A stretch of 64,000 bases of DNA, taken from assembly GCA_025963715.1 (NCBI GenBank), contig JAOQAG010000050.1, forward strand, positions 62,001-126,000, given 5' to 3'. Within the stretch, counting starts at the first letter, position 1. The number at the start of each line of letters is the position of its first letter. The stretch is from Bacteroidota bacterium. Lineage in GTDB: Bacteria; Bacteroidota; Bacteroidia; 2-12-FULL-35-15. The notes beneath the pieces are model-generated. The model did not search any database. It was not told the origin of the DNA and worked only from the letters and a program-made list of their open reading frames with translations. The translations under genes were made by a program, and so were the position numbers. Of the stretch, positions 55,565 to 63,738 are shown one piece after another.

Positions 55565-55661
55565 GCCTTATGTGTTTCTTTGTGTCTTATGTGGTTCAAA
55601 ACACACACAGCATTTAGGGTAATGCCTTTGTAATTCTTTTGTTTTCTTTTGTGGTTCAAAT
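55565..55661 (+). repeat. Arms related to the 37722-37975 inverted repeat
   Basis: GCCTTATGTGTTTCTTTGTG and TCTTATGTGGTTCAAAA (55565-55601), then ATTCTTTTGTTTTCTTTTGT and GGTTCAAAT (55633-55661). Both are the right-hand arms of the element at 37722-37975, but in the reverse order to there and without their left partners. Confidence 0.6.
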
Positions 55662-55676
55662 AAAAACAGCATCCAT

Positions 55677-55758
55677 ACAGATTGGTATATTAGTACTAAT
55701 TGGTATTTAGTAGACACACAGATTGGTATATTAGTAATGATTGGTAATTAGTAGATCA
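55677..55758. repeat. 41-bp tandem duplication
   Basis: ACAGATTGGTATATTAGTA begins at 55677 and again at 55718; the two 41-base units differ at a few positions. The second unit runs into the last codon of pbpC (stop at 55756-55758). With the repeats above it accounts for most of the 455-base gap 55301-55755; no gene is seen there. Confidence 0.7.
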
Positions 55759-58128
55759 CTTTTTCTTACTCACAATCTCAAACTGCTGCACAATCGATTC
55801 GCCATCCGCATCCACCAGGGTGAGAATATGAATGCCTTCATCGGGTGCCAATCCCATTTGATGCACGTTTTGCGTACTGCCGATGTATTTTCCGTCGAGG
55901 TGCCAGTAAATAATTGTATTTGCTTTGCGGTGCGCCACTTCAAAAATTGTTTTTCCCATGCTGCCATCCAGTTCCACCGGAACATAAATTTTGCTGAATT
56001 GTTTCGGGTAAATAATTTCCATCGCGCTGATGTTGCCTGTTTCGCAATCGCTGCGGTAAGGCGGTAATTCCCTGTAGGATGGATTTTTGGATTTGTAATA
56101 CCATTCCATTGCCGGTGGTAATACAAACCAGCTCACATGCTTCATCTTGTTCACATCTTCGCAATTGCTGTTTACACGGTACATTCCGCTTGCATCCAGG
56201 TGGATCATTTTATGATAGGGGCAAGGCTCCGAGCGCAATCCTGCTTTTTGCACCCACACAGTATCCAGCGGCGTACAAATATCGGAAGCGCGACAACCGC
56301 TCTGGTGGCAGATGGCGACTTTTTCCATTTCATCGTACGGAGGCGTAAACCATTTTGCAGGTTTTAATACGCTGAAAATATCGAAGAGAACAGGTGCTGC
56401 AGCCTGGATCCCGGTCAATCCCGGGCGGCCCTCTCCATCAGCATTTCCAACCCAAACGCCTACTACGTATTTGGAGGTAATGCCAATCGCCCAGCCATCG
56501 CGGAAGCCAAAGCTGGTGCCTGTTTTCCATGCCACTTTATTTGCAGAGGTGTATTGCCGCCAGCTGGCATCCTCATCCGGCCGCGATACTTCTACCATGG
56601 CTTCGAATGTTAAGTAAATAGAAGCGGCATCAAAAAAAGTATGATCGCTCAGATCGGCTGATGTTGAAGGCAAAGGAAGGTAAGTGGCCGGATGAAAATC
56701 ATTTTTATTGTATCTGCCGCCGTATGTTGTATAATGATTCAGCGTGCGCGCCATGCTGGCATACATGGCAACCAGGTCCCAGAGCTTAGCTTCCGAACCG
56801 CCCAGTATGATGGATAATCCGTAATGATCCGGCGTGTAATTCAGCGTCGTCATCCCGATCTTTTTCAAATTGTAATTGAATTTTTCGATGCCGTAATTTT
56901 GCAGCATGCGTACAGCCGGAATGTTTAAGCTCCTTGCCAATGCACGTTTTGCGGGTACGGCGCCATCAAAAGTAGTGTTGTAATTTTGCGGTGCATAACC
57001 GGCAATTTGTGTGGGAATATCAGGGATCAATGTGGTAGGAAGAATGTCGCCATCGTTGAGCATGCTGGCAAACAAAAAGGGTTTTAAAACACTTCCCGTG
57101 CTGCGTGGCGCGTTGATCACGTCCACATCGCTGTTGTATTCAGGTTTCCCTGTATTATCGGTGTTTCCTACATAGGCCAGCACGTTGCCGGTATTCACAT
57201 CCAGCACAATTGCGCAGGCATTGTGAATTTCATTTGCCTTTAAGATCTTGTGATGATTTTCAATGATCTCGTTTACACGATCCTGCAAATGCCCGTCGAT
57301 GGTGGAAAGTACGCGCTGTCCGTTAAAACCTTCTTTTGCAGCGCGCTGTAATAAATGCGGCGCAATCTGCGGGATCGCATGTGGTTTGCCCGGTAAAGGC
57401 TCCTGTTTGCCGAGTTCGCAGGTTTCTTTATCAATGATGTTTGCTTTTAGTAATTGATCCAGCAGGCGGTTGCGTTTTGCGATAAGCCGCTCCTGGTTTT
57501 TACCGGGATAGATGAGGCTGGGAGCATTTGGTAAAACGGCCAGTGTGGCATTTTCGGCCCAGGATAATTTATCGGCGCTCCGGCCGAAATAACGCCATGC
57601 TGCTGCATCAATTCCGACTACGTTGCTCCCAAAAGGCGCGTTGGAAGCATATAACGAAAGGATCTCTTCTTTGGAATACGAAAATTCCAGCCGTGTTGCC
57701 AGGATAATTTCGATGATCTTTTCAAAAAAAGTACGCTTTTGTCCTTTCCGGATCAGGCGAACGGTTTGCATGGTAAGCGTACTGCCGCCGCTAACGGTGC
57801 GCTGTGCTTTTATATTCTGAACAATGGCTCTGCCAAATGCAAGCGGGTTAAATCCCAAATGATGGTAAAAGGAACGGTCTTCAAACTGAATGATGCAGGC
57901 TTTAAATTTTTGCGGAATGTTTTTCGAATAAGGAAAACGCCATTGCCCGTCCTCCGCAATTTGTGCCGCCAGCAGGTTTCCATCCTGATCTTCCAGCACG
58001 GTGCTGGTCTTGTTTTTAAAAAGCGGGCGTGGGAGGCAAAAGTAAAACCAGATCAGCAATACAGTGAGTATGGAAAGGAATATTCCTTTTTTACTTTTAA
58101 AGAAAGATGCGATTTTTGAGATGTTCAA
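55756..58128 (-). CDS. pbpC: Penicillin-binding protein 1C
   Basis: 790 residues. One N-terminal membrane anchor (about 14-31). The GT51 glycosyltransferase domain has the catalytic Glu83 (QFEDRSFYHHLGFNP) and GGSTLTMQ. The transpeptidase domain has the active Ser346 (STGSVLKPF), SLN at 400-402 and KTGTS (WKTGTSFGFRDGW). The C-terminal PBP1C-specific domain ends the protein (about 690-790). It polymerises and may crosslink peptidoglycan in the periplasm. The only near-start codon is TTG at 58128, with an in-frame TAA two codons upstream; this TTG lies inside an intergenic repeat. A partner alpha2-macroglobulin gene, often adjacent, is absent. Confidence 0.93.
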   Translation of the reverse strand: MNISKIASFFKSKKGIFLSILTVLLIWFYFCLPRPLFKNKTSTVLEDQDGNLLAAQIAEDGQWRFPYSKNIPQKFKACIIQFEDRSFYHHLGFNPLAFGRAIVQNIKAQRTVSGGSTLTMQTVRLIRKGQKRTFFEKIIEIILATRLEFSYSKEEILSLYASNAPFGSNVVGIDAAAWRYFGRSADKLSWAENATLAVLPNAPSLIYPGKNQERLIAKRNRLLDQLLKANIIDKETCELGKQEPLPGKPHAIPQIAPHLLQRAAKEGFNGQRVLSTIDGHLQDRVNEIIENHHKILKANEIHNACAIVLDVNTGNVLAYVGNTDNTGKPEYNSDVDVINAPRSTGSVLKPFLFASMLNDGDILPTTLIPDIPTQIAGYAPQNYNTTFDGAVPAKRALARSLNIPAVRMLQNYGIEKFNYNLKKIGMTTLNYTPDHYGLSIILGGSEAKLWDLVAMYASMARTLNHYTTYGGRYNKNDFHPATYLPLPSTSADLSDHTFFDAASIYLTFEAMVEVSRPDEDASWRQYTSANKVAWKTGTSFGFRDGWAIGITSKYVVGVWVGNADGEGRPGLTGIQAAAPVLFDIFSVLKPAKWFTPPYDEMEKVAICHQSGCRASDICTPLDTVWVQKAGLRSEPCPYHKMIHLDASGMYRVNSNCEDVNKMKHVSWFVLPPAMEWYYKSKNPSYRELPPYRSDCETGNISAMEIIYPKQFSKIYVPVELDGSMGKTIFEVAHRKANTIIYWHLDGKYIGSTQNVHQMGLAPDEGIHILTLVDADGESIVQQFEIVSKKK

Positions 58129-58153
58129 AGTTTAAAGTTCAAAGTTTGCTGTG
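58124..58153 (+). repeat. AAAGTT-type dispersed intergenic repeat, copy 4
   Basis: TTCAAAGTTTAAAGTTCAAA then GTTTGCTGTG. It overlaps the first codon of pbpC (TTG, read on the minus strand). Confidence 0.65.
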
Positions 58154-58172
58154 TGAATCGCTTCGCGATTGT

Positions 58173-58384
58173 TTTTTTACCACGAAGCCGCAAAGGCGCA
58201 AAGATGGCTTATGTGATTTTTCTTTTTTTTAATAGTTGGTCACACGAATCAAAAAGTAGGAGTTTCAATTATTTATAAATAAATCAAAATAATGTGTGAA
58301 CAGCATAAAATAAAATGCAATCACAATAACCTTTCTACACATAGCAATCTTCCTTCGCGGCTTTGCGCCTTCGTGGCAAAAAAA
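58173..58384. repeat. Inverted pair of CACGAAG..GCGCAAAG elements
   Basis: Left arm TTTTTTACCACGAAGCCGCA with AAGGCGCAAAG (58173-58203); right arm CTTCGCGGCTTTGCGCCTTC with GTGGCAAAAAAA (58353-58384). The arms are imperfect reverse complements about 150 bases apart, enclosing AT-rich DNA without a gene. The element resembles intergenic repeats common in Bacteroidota. Confidence 0.65.
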
Positions 58385-58473
58385 CGCTCCGAAGGAGCCA
58401 CACTGCAATTCTCTTTTTCTTCTTTTCCTTCTTAGTGCCTAAGTGGTAAAATCGCTCCGAAGGAGCCACACAG
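58385..58473 (-). repeat. pbpC-flanking element, right copy, with two 19-bp direct repeats
   Basis: CGCTCCGAAGGAGCCACAC occurs identically at 58385-58403 and 58453-58471, each a small hairpin (GCTCC/GGAGC). 58409-58473 is the inverted counterpart of 55414-55480. The 361-base gap 58129-58489 is filled by repeats and no gene is visible. Confidence 0.7.
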
Positions 58474-58489
58474 TATAATCCTAAATCCT

Positions 58490-59377
58490 TTATTCCTTAT
58501 TCATCATTTCCTTCCTCAGCTGCCGCGATGTTTTTTTACTGCCATCATGGCTCCATCCCGGAGGCCCGAACAAATACATAAATTTTGCTTTAAAGGAAGC
58601 GGGCTTTTTCAGGTCGTGATAAATATTGATCCATTCATGAAAAACCATTTTAACCGGATTGTGTGTTTTTATATTTTCCGTTAATCCATACACTACCGCA
58701 TCGTTCTCTTCTTCCGGCTGGAACGTACCAAACATGCGGTCCCAGATGATAAACACCATCCCCATGTTCTTATCGAGGTAACGCACATTGGAGCCATGGT
58801 GTACACGGTGATGCGATGGAGTAGACATGAACCACTCGATGAACCCAAGTCTTTTTACCGTTTTTGTATGGATCAGGATGCCGTAGATCTGCGTAGCCGA
58901 ATAAATGAACATAATGTCGACGCCCCTAAAACCAAGCAATGCAAGCGGAATAAAATAAATGAAACGGTACAGCGGCTGAAATACGGAAGAGCGGAATCCT
59001 ACTGTGAGGTTAAATTCCTCGGAAGAGTGATGTGTAACATGCACGGCCCAGAATACCCGGCAATAATGATCGACACGGTGCAGCCAGTAAAACATAAAAT
59101 CCTGCGTGATGAGCAACACCGGCCAATAGATATACGGATTTACGATCTCCGTAAATTTAAATGTATAAAAATAAGTGAGCACCAAAAGGCAAGTCGCACG
59201 GATCAATATATCAAGGCTGAGGTTTAGCGTGGTAAGATATACATTGGCAAGCGTACCTTTTACGGAATAATAATGCTTCTGGTGAAAATAGCTGAACAGG
59301 ATCTCGGCACCGATCACAATTGCATAGATGGGAGTGGTGATCTCAATTAATAAAGCTTCTCTGAACTCGGTTATCAT
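58490..59377 (-). CDS. Sterol-desaturase / fatty-acid-hydroxylase family membrane protein
   Basis: 295 residues, about five membrane helices. The di-iron histidine boxes are complete: H100-RVD-H104, H113-VT-HH117 and HHRVHH (189-194), with a further conserved WDRMFGTFQPE motif. Such enzymes hydroxylate or desaturate lipids at the membrane; carotenoid, fatty-acid or ether-lipid substrates are all possible, so the substrate is not assigned. An exact TAnnTTTG box (minus strand, 59385-59392) lies only 8 bases before the ATG. Confidence 0.9.
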   Translation of the reverse strand: MITEFREALLIEITTPIYAIVIGAEILFSYFHQKHYYSVKGTLANVYLTTLNLSLDILIRATCLLVLTYFYTFKFTEIVNPYIYWPVLLITQDFMFYWLHRVDHYCRVFWAVHVTHHSSEEFNLTVGFRSSVFQPLYRFIYFIPLALLGFRGVDIMFIYSATQIYGILIHTKTVKRLGFIEWFMSTPSHHRVHHGSNVRYLDKNMGMVFIIWDRMFGTFQPEEENDAVVYGLTENIKTHNPVKMVFHEWINIYHDLKKPASFKAKFMYLFGPPGWSHDGSKKTSRQLRKEMMNKE

Positions 59378-59384
59378 GATCCTG

Positions 59385-59392
59385 CAAAATTA
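59385..59392 (-). promoter_or_regulatory. Possible promoter giving a leaderless transcript
   Basis: On the minus strand TAATTTTG (TAnnTTTG) is followed by the ATG of the hydroxylase gene after 7 bases. The upstream gene's terminator ends a few bases before it, so little other promoter room exists. Confidence 0.35.
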
Positions 59393-59396
59393 ACGA

Positions 59397-59433
59397 AAAA
59401 AGCCATGCTTCATTGAAGAAGCATGGCTTTTTA
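59397..59433 (-). terminator. Terminator of the T9SS cargo gene
   Basis: AAAAAAGCCATGCTTC pairs with GAAGCATGGCTTTTT over a short loop; both strands end in T-runs. It lies downstream of 59450 on the minus strand. Confidence 0.9.
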
Positions 59434-59449
59434 TAATTGGCTGAAAAAA

Positions 59450-60292
59450 CTATTTCATGAACAGTTTTTTAGTATAGCTGCTGCCGTTTGCTTTTGTAAC
59501 ATTCACAAAATAAACACCTGCTTTAGCATTGCTCATTTCAATGGTAGTTGTTGCATCTGTAACAATTATTTTTGCAACTTGCTGGCCTAATACATCTGTA
59601 ACAGTAACAACACCGTCAATAGTTGTGTTGAACAATTTTACATTGATCGAGTTATCAAATCCGTAGATCTGGGTATTGTGAGCTAAAAGTTCGTTGATGC
59701 TTGTAGTTGTTGGCATTGCTCCTGCAGGAATTGCAGTATTAGCTGTTGCATCGTATGCGTAATCTTTTAATACAGCGGTAGTACCATCTGCAGCAACATC
59801 AAAACGAGCCCAACCGTAGTGAGTAGTACCTGCTAAATCAAAACGGAACCCGAAATATTTGTCATTTACACCTATCCAGTTTCCTACGTTGAAAGAAGTG
59901 GAAGCAGGATAAACAAATGCTGCAAGCTGAACTGTATCTGTAGCCCATGTTAAGGATGCATCGATAGGATCATTTAAGTTAAGTGCTGAGTTTACTCCTG
60001 CGGCATCTTGTGCAATTGCATTTACGCCGGTTGTAGGATTAGGAAGAGTTAAAACTGCATTGTAATTGTAAATGGTGCTACTGTATGAAACGGTCCCCGA
60101 TTGAAGGCCAAGTGTGAAATCAATAATTCCACCGTTATCCAAATCAATATCAACACTGTTGGATGTTGAATCAACAGTAATGTCAGGATTAACATCCGTG
60201 TAAACGATTTGTGCATTAGCAACACCTGCCGTAGCAACAGCACCTGCAAGCGCAGAGTACGATTTCAATTTGTTTTGTAGCGATTTTTTCAT
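59450..60292 (-). CDS. Secreted T9SS type A cargo protein
   Basis: 280 residues. Signal sequence with a long charged start (MKKSLQNKLKSYSALAGAVA, then TAGVANA). The body (about 28-200) is beta-rich, with NPDITVDSTSNSVDIDLDNG near its start and HYGWARFDVAADGT near its end, a pattern seen in secreted Bacteroidota proteins of unknown function. The last 80 residues are a T9SS type A sorting domain (TVTDVLGQQVAKI, AKAGVYFVNVTKANG, YTKKLFMK). It lies alone between the fusion gene and a terminator. I cannot name its activity. Confidence 0.8.
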   Translation of the reverse strand: MKKSLQNKLKSYSALAGAVATAGVANAQIVYTDVNPDITVDSTSNSVDIDLDNGGIIDFTLGLQSGTVSYSSTIYNYNAVLTLPNPTTGVNAIAQDAAGVNSALNLNDPIDASLTWATDTVQLAAFVYPASTSFNVGNWIGVNDKYFGFRFDLAGTTHYGWARFDVAADGTTAVLKDYAYDATANTAIPAGAMPTTTSINELLAHNTQIYGFDNSINVKLFNTTIDGVVTVTDVLGQQVAKIIVTDATTTIEMSNAKAGVYFVNVTKANGSSYTKKLFMK

Positions 60293-60370
60293 ATATTTTT
60301 TATTTTAAGATTTTCGTATATAAATTTTTGCAGCAACAAGTATACTAAAAAATTGTTAAGTTTAATTAAA

Positions 60371-62929
60371 TTAATTCACCTTTTTTCGGTTTCTGTAAAG
60401 TTTGGAATCCACGCTGTTAGCCATCGCTTCTACATCCAGATCGGCATCCAGGAACATGGATAAATATTCGGCCGTTTCCCCCGGATTGCTGATCACATCG
60501 GCATAAGGAACGTACATTACTTCAAATTGCGGATGCGTTTTTAGCCAGGAACGGGTTTTCTCCAGCTGCCTGTTAAATGTATCGGCCAGCGTGGTTGGGT
60601 ATACTTTTTTCTCTATCTCGTACTTTTTTCCAAGCATGATCTGCTGCGACAGGATGATCTCTTCCATTTCCCGCTCCATAAAAATTACTTTGTACTGGTA
60701 ATTCTCCGGCAAATGTTGCAACAGCTGCGCAATCACTTTTACTACTTTGCCCTGGCCTTCATGCAGCCATGAATTATCGCTGGCCAGGCTTTTTACCTTT
60801 TGATATTCGAGGTAGCCTTTCGGATTATTTTCATCGTTCGCCCTTGTATGATCAGTCAGCGCTTTTAATCCGCCTGCATCCAGCATTTGCATCATCATGG
60901 AAGTGCCGGAGCGCGGCATGCCCGATACAATCGTGATCGTACCTTTAATATTGTTTTTTATAAACGTGCTGTGTTTTTCCGCTTCCGCGGGATTGACATG
61001 ATAAGTGGTAAATATTTTTTCTAAATACGTATGTGCTTTTCTGTTTCCCGGTTGGTACGTAACCGCAACCCTGAATGCTTCCACAGCCCTGTCGTACATT
61101 GCCAGCCTGTAAAATGCTTCGCCTAAAAAGTAGTGCGCCAGTGCATTATTAAATACAAGCGATACCGATGTCAGCAGGTGATCCACCGCATCTTCCAGCT
61201 GATCCTTCCGCAGCAACGCAATCCCTAATCCCATGTGAGCGCCGGAATTTTCCGGATCTATCTCCAGTGCTTTTTCAAATGCAGTGCGTGCTTCTCCCCA
61301 TTCTTTTAATTTGATAAAAGCTTCTCCCACTTTCACGTGAATATCCGGCATGTGTGCAATTGTTTCCATTGCTTTGCGGAACAACACCAGCGCTTTCCGC
61401 GGCTTGTTCTGCGATACCAGCAATACGCCTTCCAGGTAATCGAGGTGCGGCAGTTCTTTTTTATCCAGCTTTTTTATGTGCTCAATTACCGAAACACAGA
61501 CATCAAATTTTCTTAATTTTTGCAGGCATTCCGCATATTTGAGCGCATACCTGGCAGCATTCGGTTTTTGCAGGTACAGCGCTTCTAAAATAGGCTCGGC
61601 CAATTCTGCCTGTTCCTTGAATAAATAGATCCGTGCTAAATTAAACTGCGATTCATTTACAGCTTTTTCAACCGTTTTAGCGCTGTCTTCCGATGGCGCT
61701 TCAATATAGCCCAGCTCGATCAGCTGTTTCATTGCTTCCTGCGCTGCCAGCGGATCTTCCTGCAGCCCGGCAGGGTGGTTGCCCGAATTGCCTTTCACAT
61801 TTTCCCAACTATCAATGTATTCCGGCACTACCGGTTGATCGAATACCTGTGCCAGTACTTTTCCGTCCATGTCTTTCCCTACCGGTAAACCGAAAAGTGT
61901 AAGAATAGTAGGAGTAATGTCCAGCAGCGTAGCACCGTAAATGCGCTCATCTTTTACAATGTGCGGGCCTGCCATACAAAGCATTCCGTATTTGCGATGC
62001 TCCAGTGCAGGCGCCATCGGCTCAGTCGGCAGCCATTTCGGGCGCATGTGATCGGAATGAAAACCGTGATCCGAAAGGATAATAATTGTTGCATCCTCAC
62101 CGGCCAGCTGAATATAACGCTCCAGCATCATGTCGTGAAAACGGTAAATGCCGTTTACCACTTCTTTGTAGAGATCGTATTTTTCGTCTGAAATGCCCGG
62201 GATCTGTGGCGGATGAAAACGCATAAACCCGTGGCTGACGTGATCGATCGTATCAAAATAAACAGCAGTAAGATCCCATGGTTCATTCTCCATCAGCCAT
62301 GTAGCAGCGGCATGCGTGGATGCACATTCTGCAATATTTTTCCCGAGCACGCCCAGGTTTTTATCATTTTGCTGATCCACCAAATGAGCTTTTGGAACAA
62401 ATGGAAAAAAATGCCCTGCGCTTAATTCTGTAGGATGCACGCGGTATTCGGCAAGGGTTTCGGTAAGCCGATCCGGGTAAACCGTTCCCGGCTGCATTTT
62501 CCAGCCTTCAAGGGTGTCACTTGTGATCTTTTGAAAAAAATTGGATACCATCGCGCCGTTGATCGGTTCCGCCGGATTGCTCGGCCACCAGCCGATAATA
62601 TTTGATTTTAAATCGTTTTGCGACAGGATATTCCACAATGCTTTGCACTTTCTGCTGGTGGAAGTTACGGGCCGCAGCTCCATTTTATCAGGCACCGGTT
62701 CCACAAAATTAAGGATCCCGTGCTTGTCGCCGGTTTTTCCCGTAGCGATAGAGGTCCAGAGGATCGGGGATAAAACCGGATCCAGTGTTGCAATATCGCC
62801 CATTACGCCTTTATTGATCAATGATTCCAAAGCAGGCATCAATCCTGCATCCAGTAAGGGATTAATTATTTTCCAGTCGGCAGCATCCCAGCCTATTACC
62901 AATACCTTTTTTGCCAGTCGTTTACTCAT
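60371..62929 (-). CDS. Alkaline-phosphatase-superfamily phosphodiesterase - TPR - sulfotransferase fusion
   Basis: 852 residues, no signal peptide. Residues 5-370 are a type I phosphodiesterase/nucleotide pyrophosphatase domain with its metal ligands visible: D15 (IGWDAADW), the nucleophile region SPILWTSIATG (54-64), D229/H233 (DTIDHVSHG), D287/H288 (LSDHGFHSDH) and H323 (GPHI). Residues about 425-640 hold TPRs (EARTAFEKALEIDPENSGAH). Residues 660-852 form a sulfotransferase-like P-loop domain (SGMPRSGTSMMMQMLDAGG, 669 onward; MEREMEEIILS as the likely 3'-phosphate site). The activity is unknown; transfer or removal of a sulfuryl or phosphoryl group is inferred. It overlaps a 60-residue ORF by 8 bases. 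Confidence 0.87.
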   Translation of the reverse strand: MSKRLAKKVLVIGWDAADWKIINPLLDAGLMPALESLINKGVMGDIATLDPVLSPILWTSIATGKTGDKHGILNFVEPVPDKMELRPVTSTSRKCKALWNILSQNDLKSNIIGWWPSNPAEPINGAMVSNFFQKITSDTLEGWKMQPGTVYPDRLTETLAEYRVHPTELSAGHFFPFVPKAHLVDQQNDKNLGVLGKNIAECASTHAAATWLMENEPWDLTAVYFDTIDHVSHGFMRFHPPQIPGISDEKYDLYKEVVNGIYRFHDMMLERYIQLAGEDATIIILSDHGFHSDHMRPKWLPTEPMAPALEHRKYGMLCMAGPHIVKDERIYGATLLDITPTILTLFGLPVGKDMDGKVLAQVFDQPVVPEYIDSWENVKGNSGNHPAGLQEDPLAAQEAMKQLIELGYIEAPSEDSAKTVEKAVNESQFNLARIYLFKEQAELAEPILEALYLQKPNAARYALKYAECLQKLRKFDVCVSVIEHIKKLDKKELPHLDYLEGVLLVSQNKPRKALVLFRKAMETIAHMPDIHVKVGEAFIKLKEWGEARTAFEKALEIDPENSGAHMGLGIALLRKDQLEDAVDHLLTSVSLVFNNALAHYFLGEAFYRLAMYDRAVEAFRVAVTYQPGNRKAHTYLEKIFTTYHVNPAEAEKHSTFIKNNIKGTITIVSGMPRSGTSMMMQMLDAGGLKALTDHTRANDENNPKGYLEYQKVKSLASDNSWLHEGQGKVVKVIAQLLQHLPENYQYKVIFMEREMEEIILSQQIMLGKKYEIEKKVYPTTLADTFNRQLEKTRSWLKTHPQFEVMYVPYADVISNPGETAEYLSMFLDADLDVEAMANSVDSKLYRNRKKVN

Positions 62930-63104
62930 GTTCGGGTTGTTGTTGTATTTTCAGTTTTTCTTCTTCACGCTTTTTACGCCATGCTTTTATTCCTTTGGCG
63001 CCTAATGCCAGCAAGCCAAGTGAGCCGTCGGTAGTGATTTTCTGCGTTTGTTTACCGGGAATATTATTGGTGTTTTCCTTTGTATTTTCGTTGCCTGAAC
63101 TCAT
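62922..63104 (-). CDS. Small hypothetical protein coupled to the fusion gene
   Basis: 60 residues from ATG 63104 (MSSGNENTKENTNNIPGKQT); an in-frame extension upstream would cross the predicted promoter. The N-terminal half is polar and Asn/Thr-rich. Residues 28-41 (GSLGLLALGAKGIK) are a short amphipathic or hydrophobic stretch, followed by a strongly charged end (KKREEEKLKIQQQPEHE). The stop codon lies inside the start of the fusion gene (ATGAGTAA), so the downstream gene is probably translated by coupling. No family recognised; a regulatory or anchoring partner of the fusion protein is an inference. Confidence 0.6.
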   Translation of the reverse strand: MSSGNENTKENTNNIPGKQTQKITTDGSLGLLALGAKGIKAWRKKREEEKLKIQQQPEHE

Positions 63105-63120
63105 TTCTAATAGTTTTGTG

Positions 63121-63149
63121 TAAAAATATGCTTTTAATAAAACCGGCAA
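63121..63149 (-). promoter_or_regulatory. Promoter of the small ORF/fusion gene pair
   Basis: On the minus strand TTG (63149-63147), 18 bases, then TATTTTTA (63128-63121), one mismatch from TAnnTTTG, about 16 bases before the ATG at 63104. Confidence 0.45.
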
Positions 63150-63259
63150 TCAGTTTTGTTGAATTTCTGAATCGGTTGGCAGACTAGCAATACAGGGCGC
63201 GTTATTAACAAAAACGCGATTTATCAACATTTTTAAAATTTAATGGCCCAAAAACTTGC

Positions 63260-63287
63260 TTTGTGTAGGGTTTCTGTTATAATTTAG
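63260..63287 (+). promoter_or_regulatory. Probable promoter of the HU gene
   Basis: TTTG at 63260-63263 and TAATTTAG at 63280-63287 (one mismatch), 16 bases apart, about 45 bases before the ATG. A small hairpin (CGCGTT/AACGCG, 63198-63218) lies further upstream in the 226-base gap. Confidence 0.4.
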
Positions 63288-63330
63288 TAACAACTAAAAA
63301 AATTATTGTCTAACCCCAAAACTCAAAAAA

Positions 63331-63606
63331 ATGAACAAAGCAGAATTAGTGGATGCTATCGCAGCAGAAACAAAAATGACCAAAGCAGATTCACAAAGAG
63401 CATTAGATGCATTTGTTAACGCAACTACAAAAGCACTTAAAAAAGGTGACAGAGTAGCGTTAGTAGGTTTCGGTTCTTTCTCAGTTTCTAAAAGAGCTGC
63501 ACGTAACGGTCGCAACCCACAAACAGGAAAAGCAATTAAAATTGCAGCTAAAAAAGTAGCTAAATTTAAAGCTGGCGCTGAATTAGCAAAAACCGTTAAC
63601 AAATAG
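63331..63606 (+). CDS. HU-family nucleoid DNA-binding protein
   Basis: 91 residues, the normal HU length. A dimer that bends and compacts DNA. MNKAELVDAIAAETKMTKAD, the core GFGSFSVSKRAARNGRNPQT (with the family signature GRNPQTG) and AAKKVAKFKAGAELAK are diagnostic. The beta-arm RAARNGRNPQTGKAIKIAAK includes the DNA-intercalating proline. Single-gene unit with its own terminator. Confidence 0.97.
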   Translation: MNKAELVDAIAAETKMTKADSQRALDAFVNATTKALKKGDRVALVGFGSFSVSKRAARNGRNPQTGKAIKIAAKKVAKFKAGAELAKTVNK

Positions 63607-63624
63607 TATTTCTATACTACAGTT

Positions 63625-63660
63625 AAAAACCCCGGAGCATATTGCTCCGGGGTTTTTCTT
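63625..63660 (+). terminator. Terminator of the HU gene
   Basis: AAAAACCCCGGAGC (63625-63638) pairs perfectly with GCTCCGGGGTTTTT (63644-63657) over a 5-base loop, then a T-run. Confidence 0.93.
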
Positions 63661-63738
63661 TTTATATAATTTTGTGGCTGGTATTATTTAATGAGTATCC
63701 GAAACTTTATACCACAAAAAAAAATTTACTTTAAGAAC

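Noticed and set aside
55405-55617. Lysine-rich 70-codon ORF after the DUF4421 gene
   Set aside because: It is a translation of the dispersed repeats in this gap; no start context.
62541-63005. 154-codon plus-strand ORF antisense to the fusion gene start
   Set aside because: Shadow of the coding strand; it has no recognisable features and overlaps two better supported genes.
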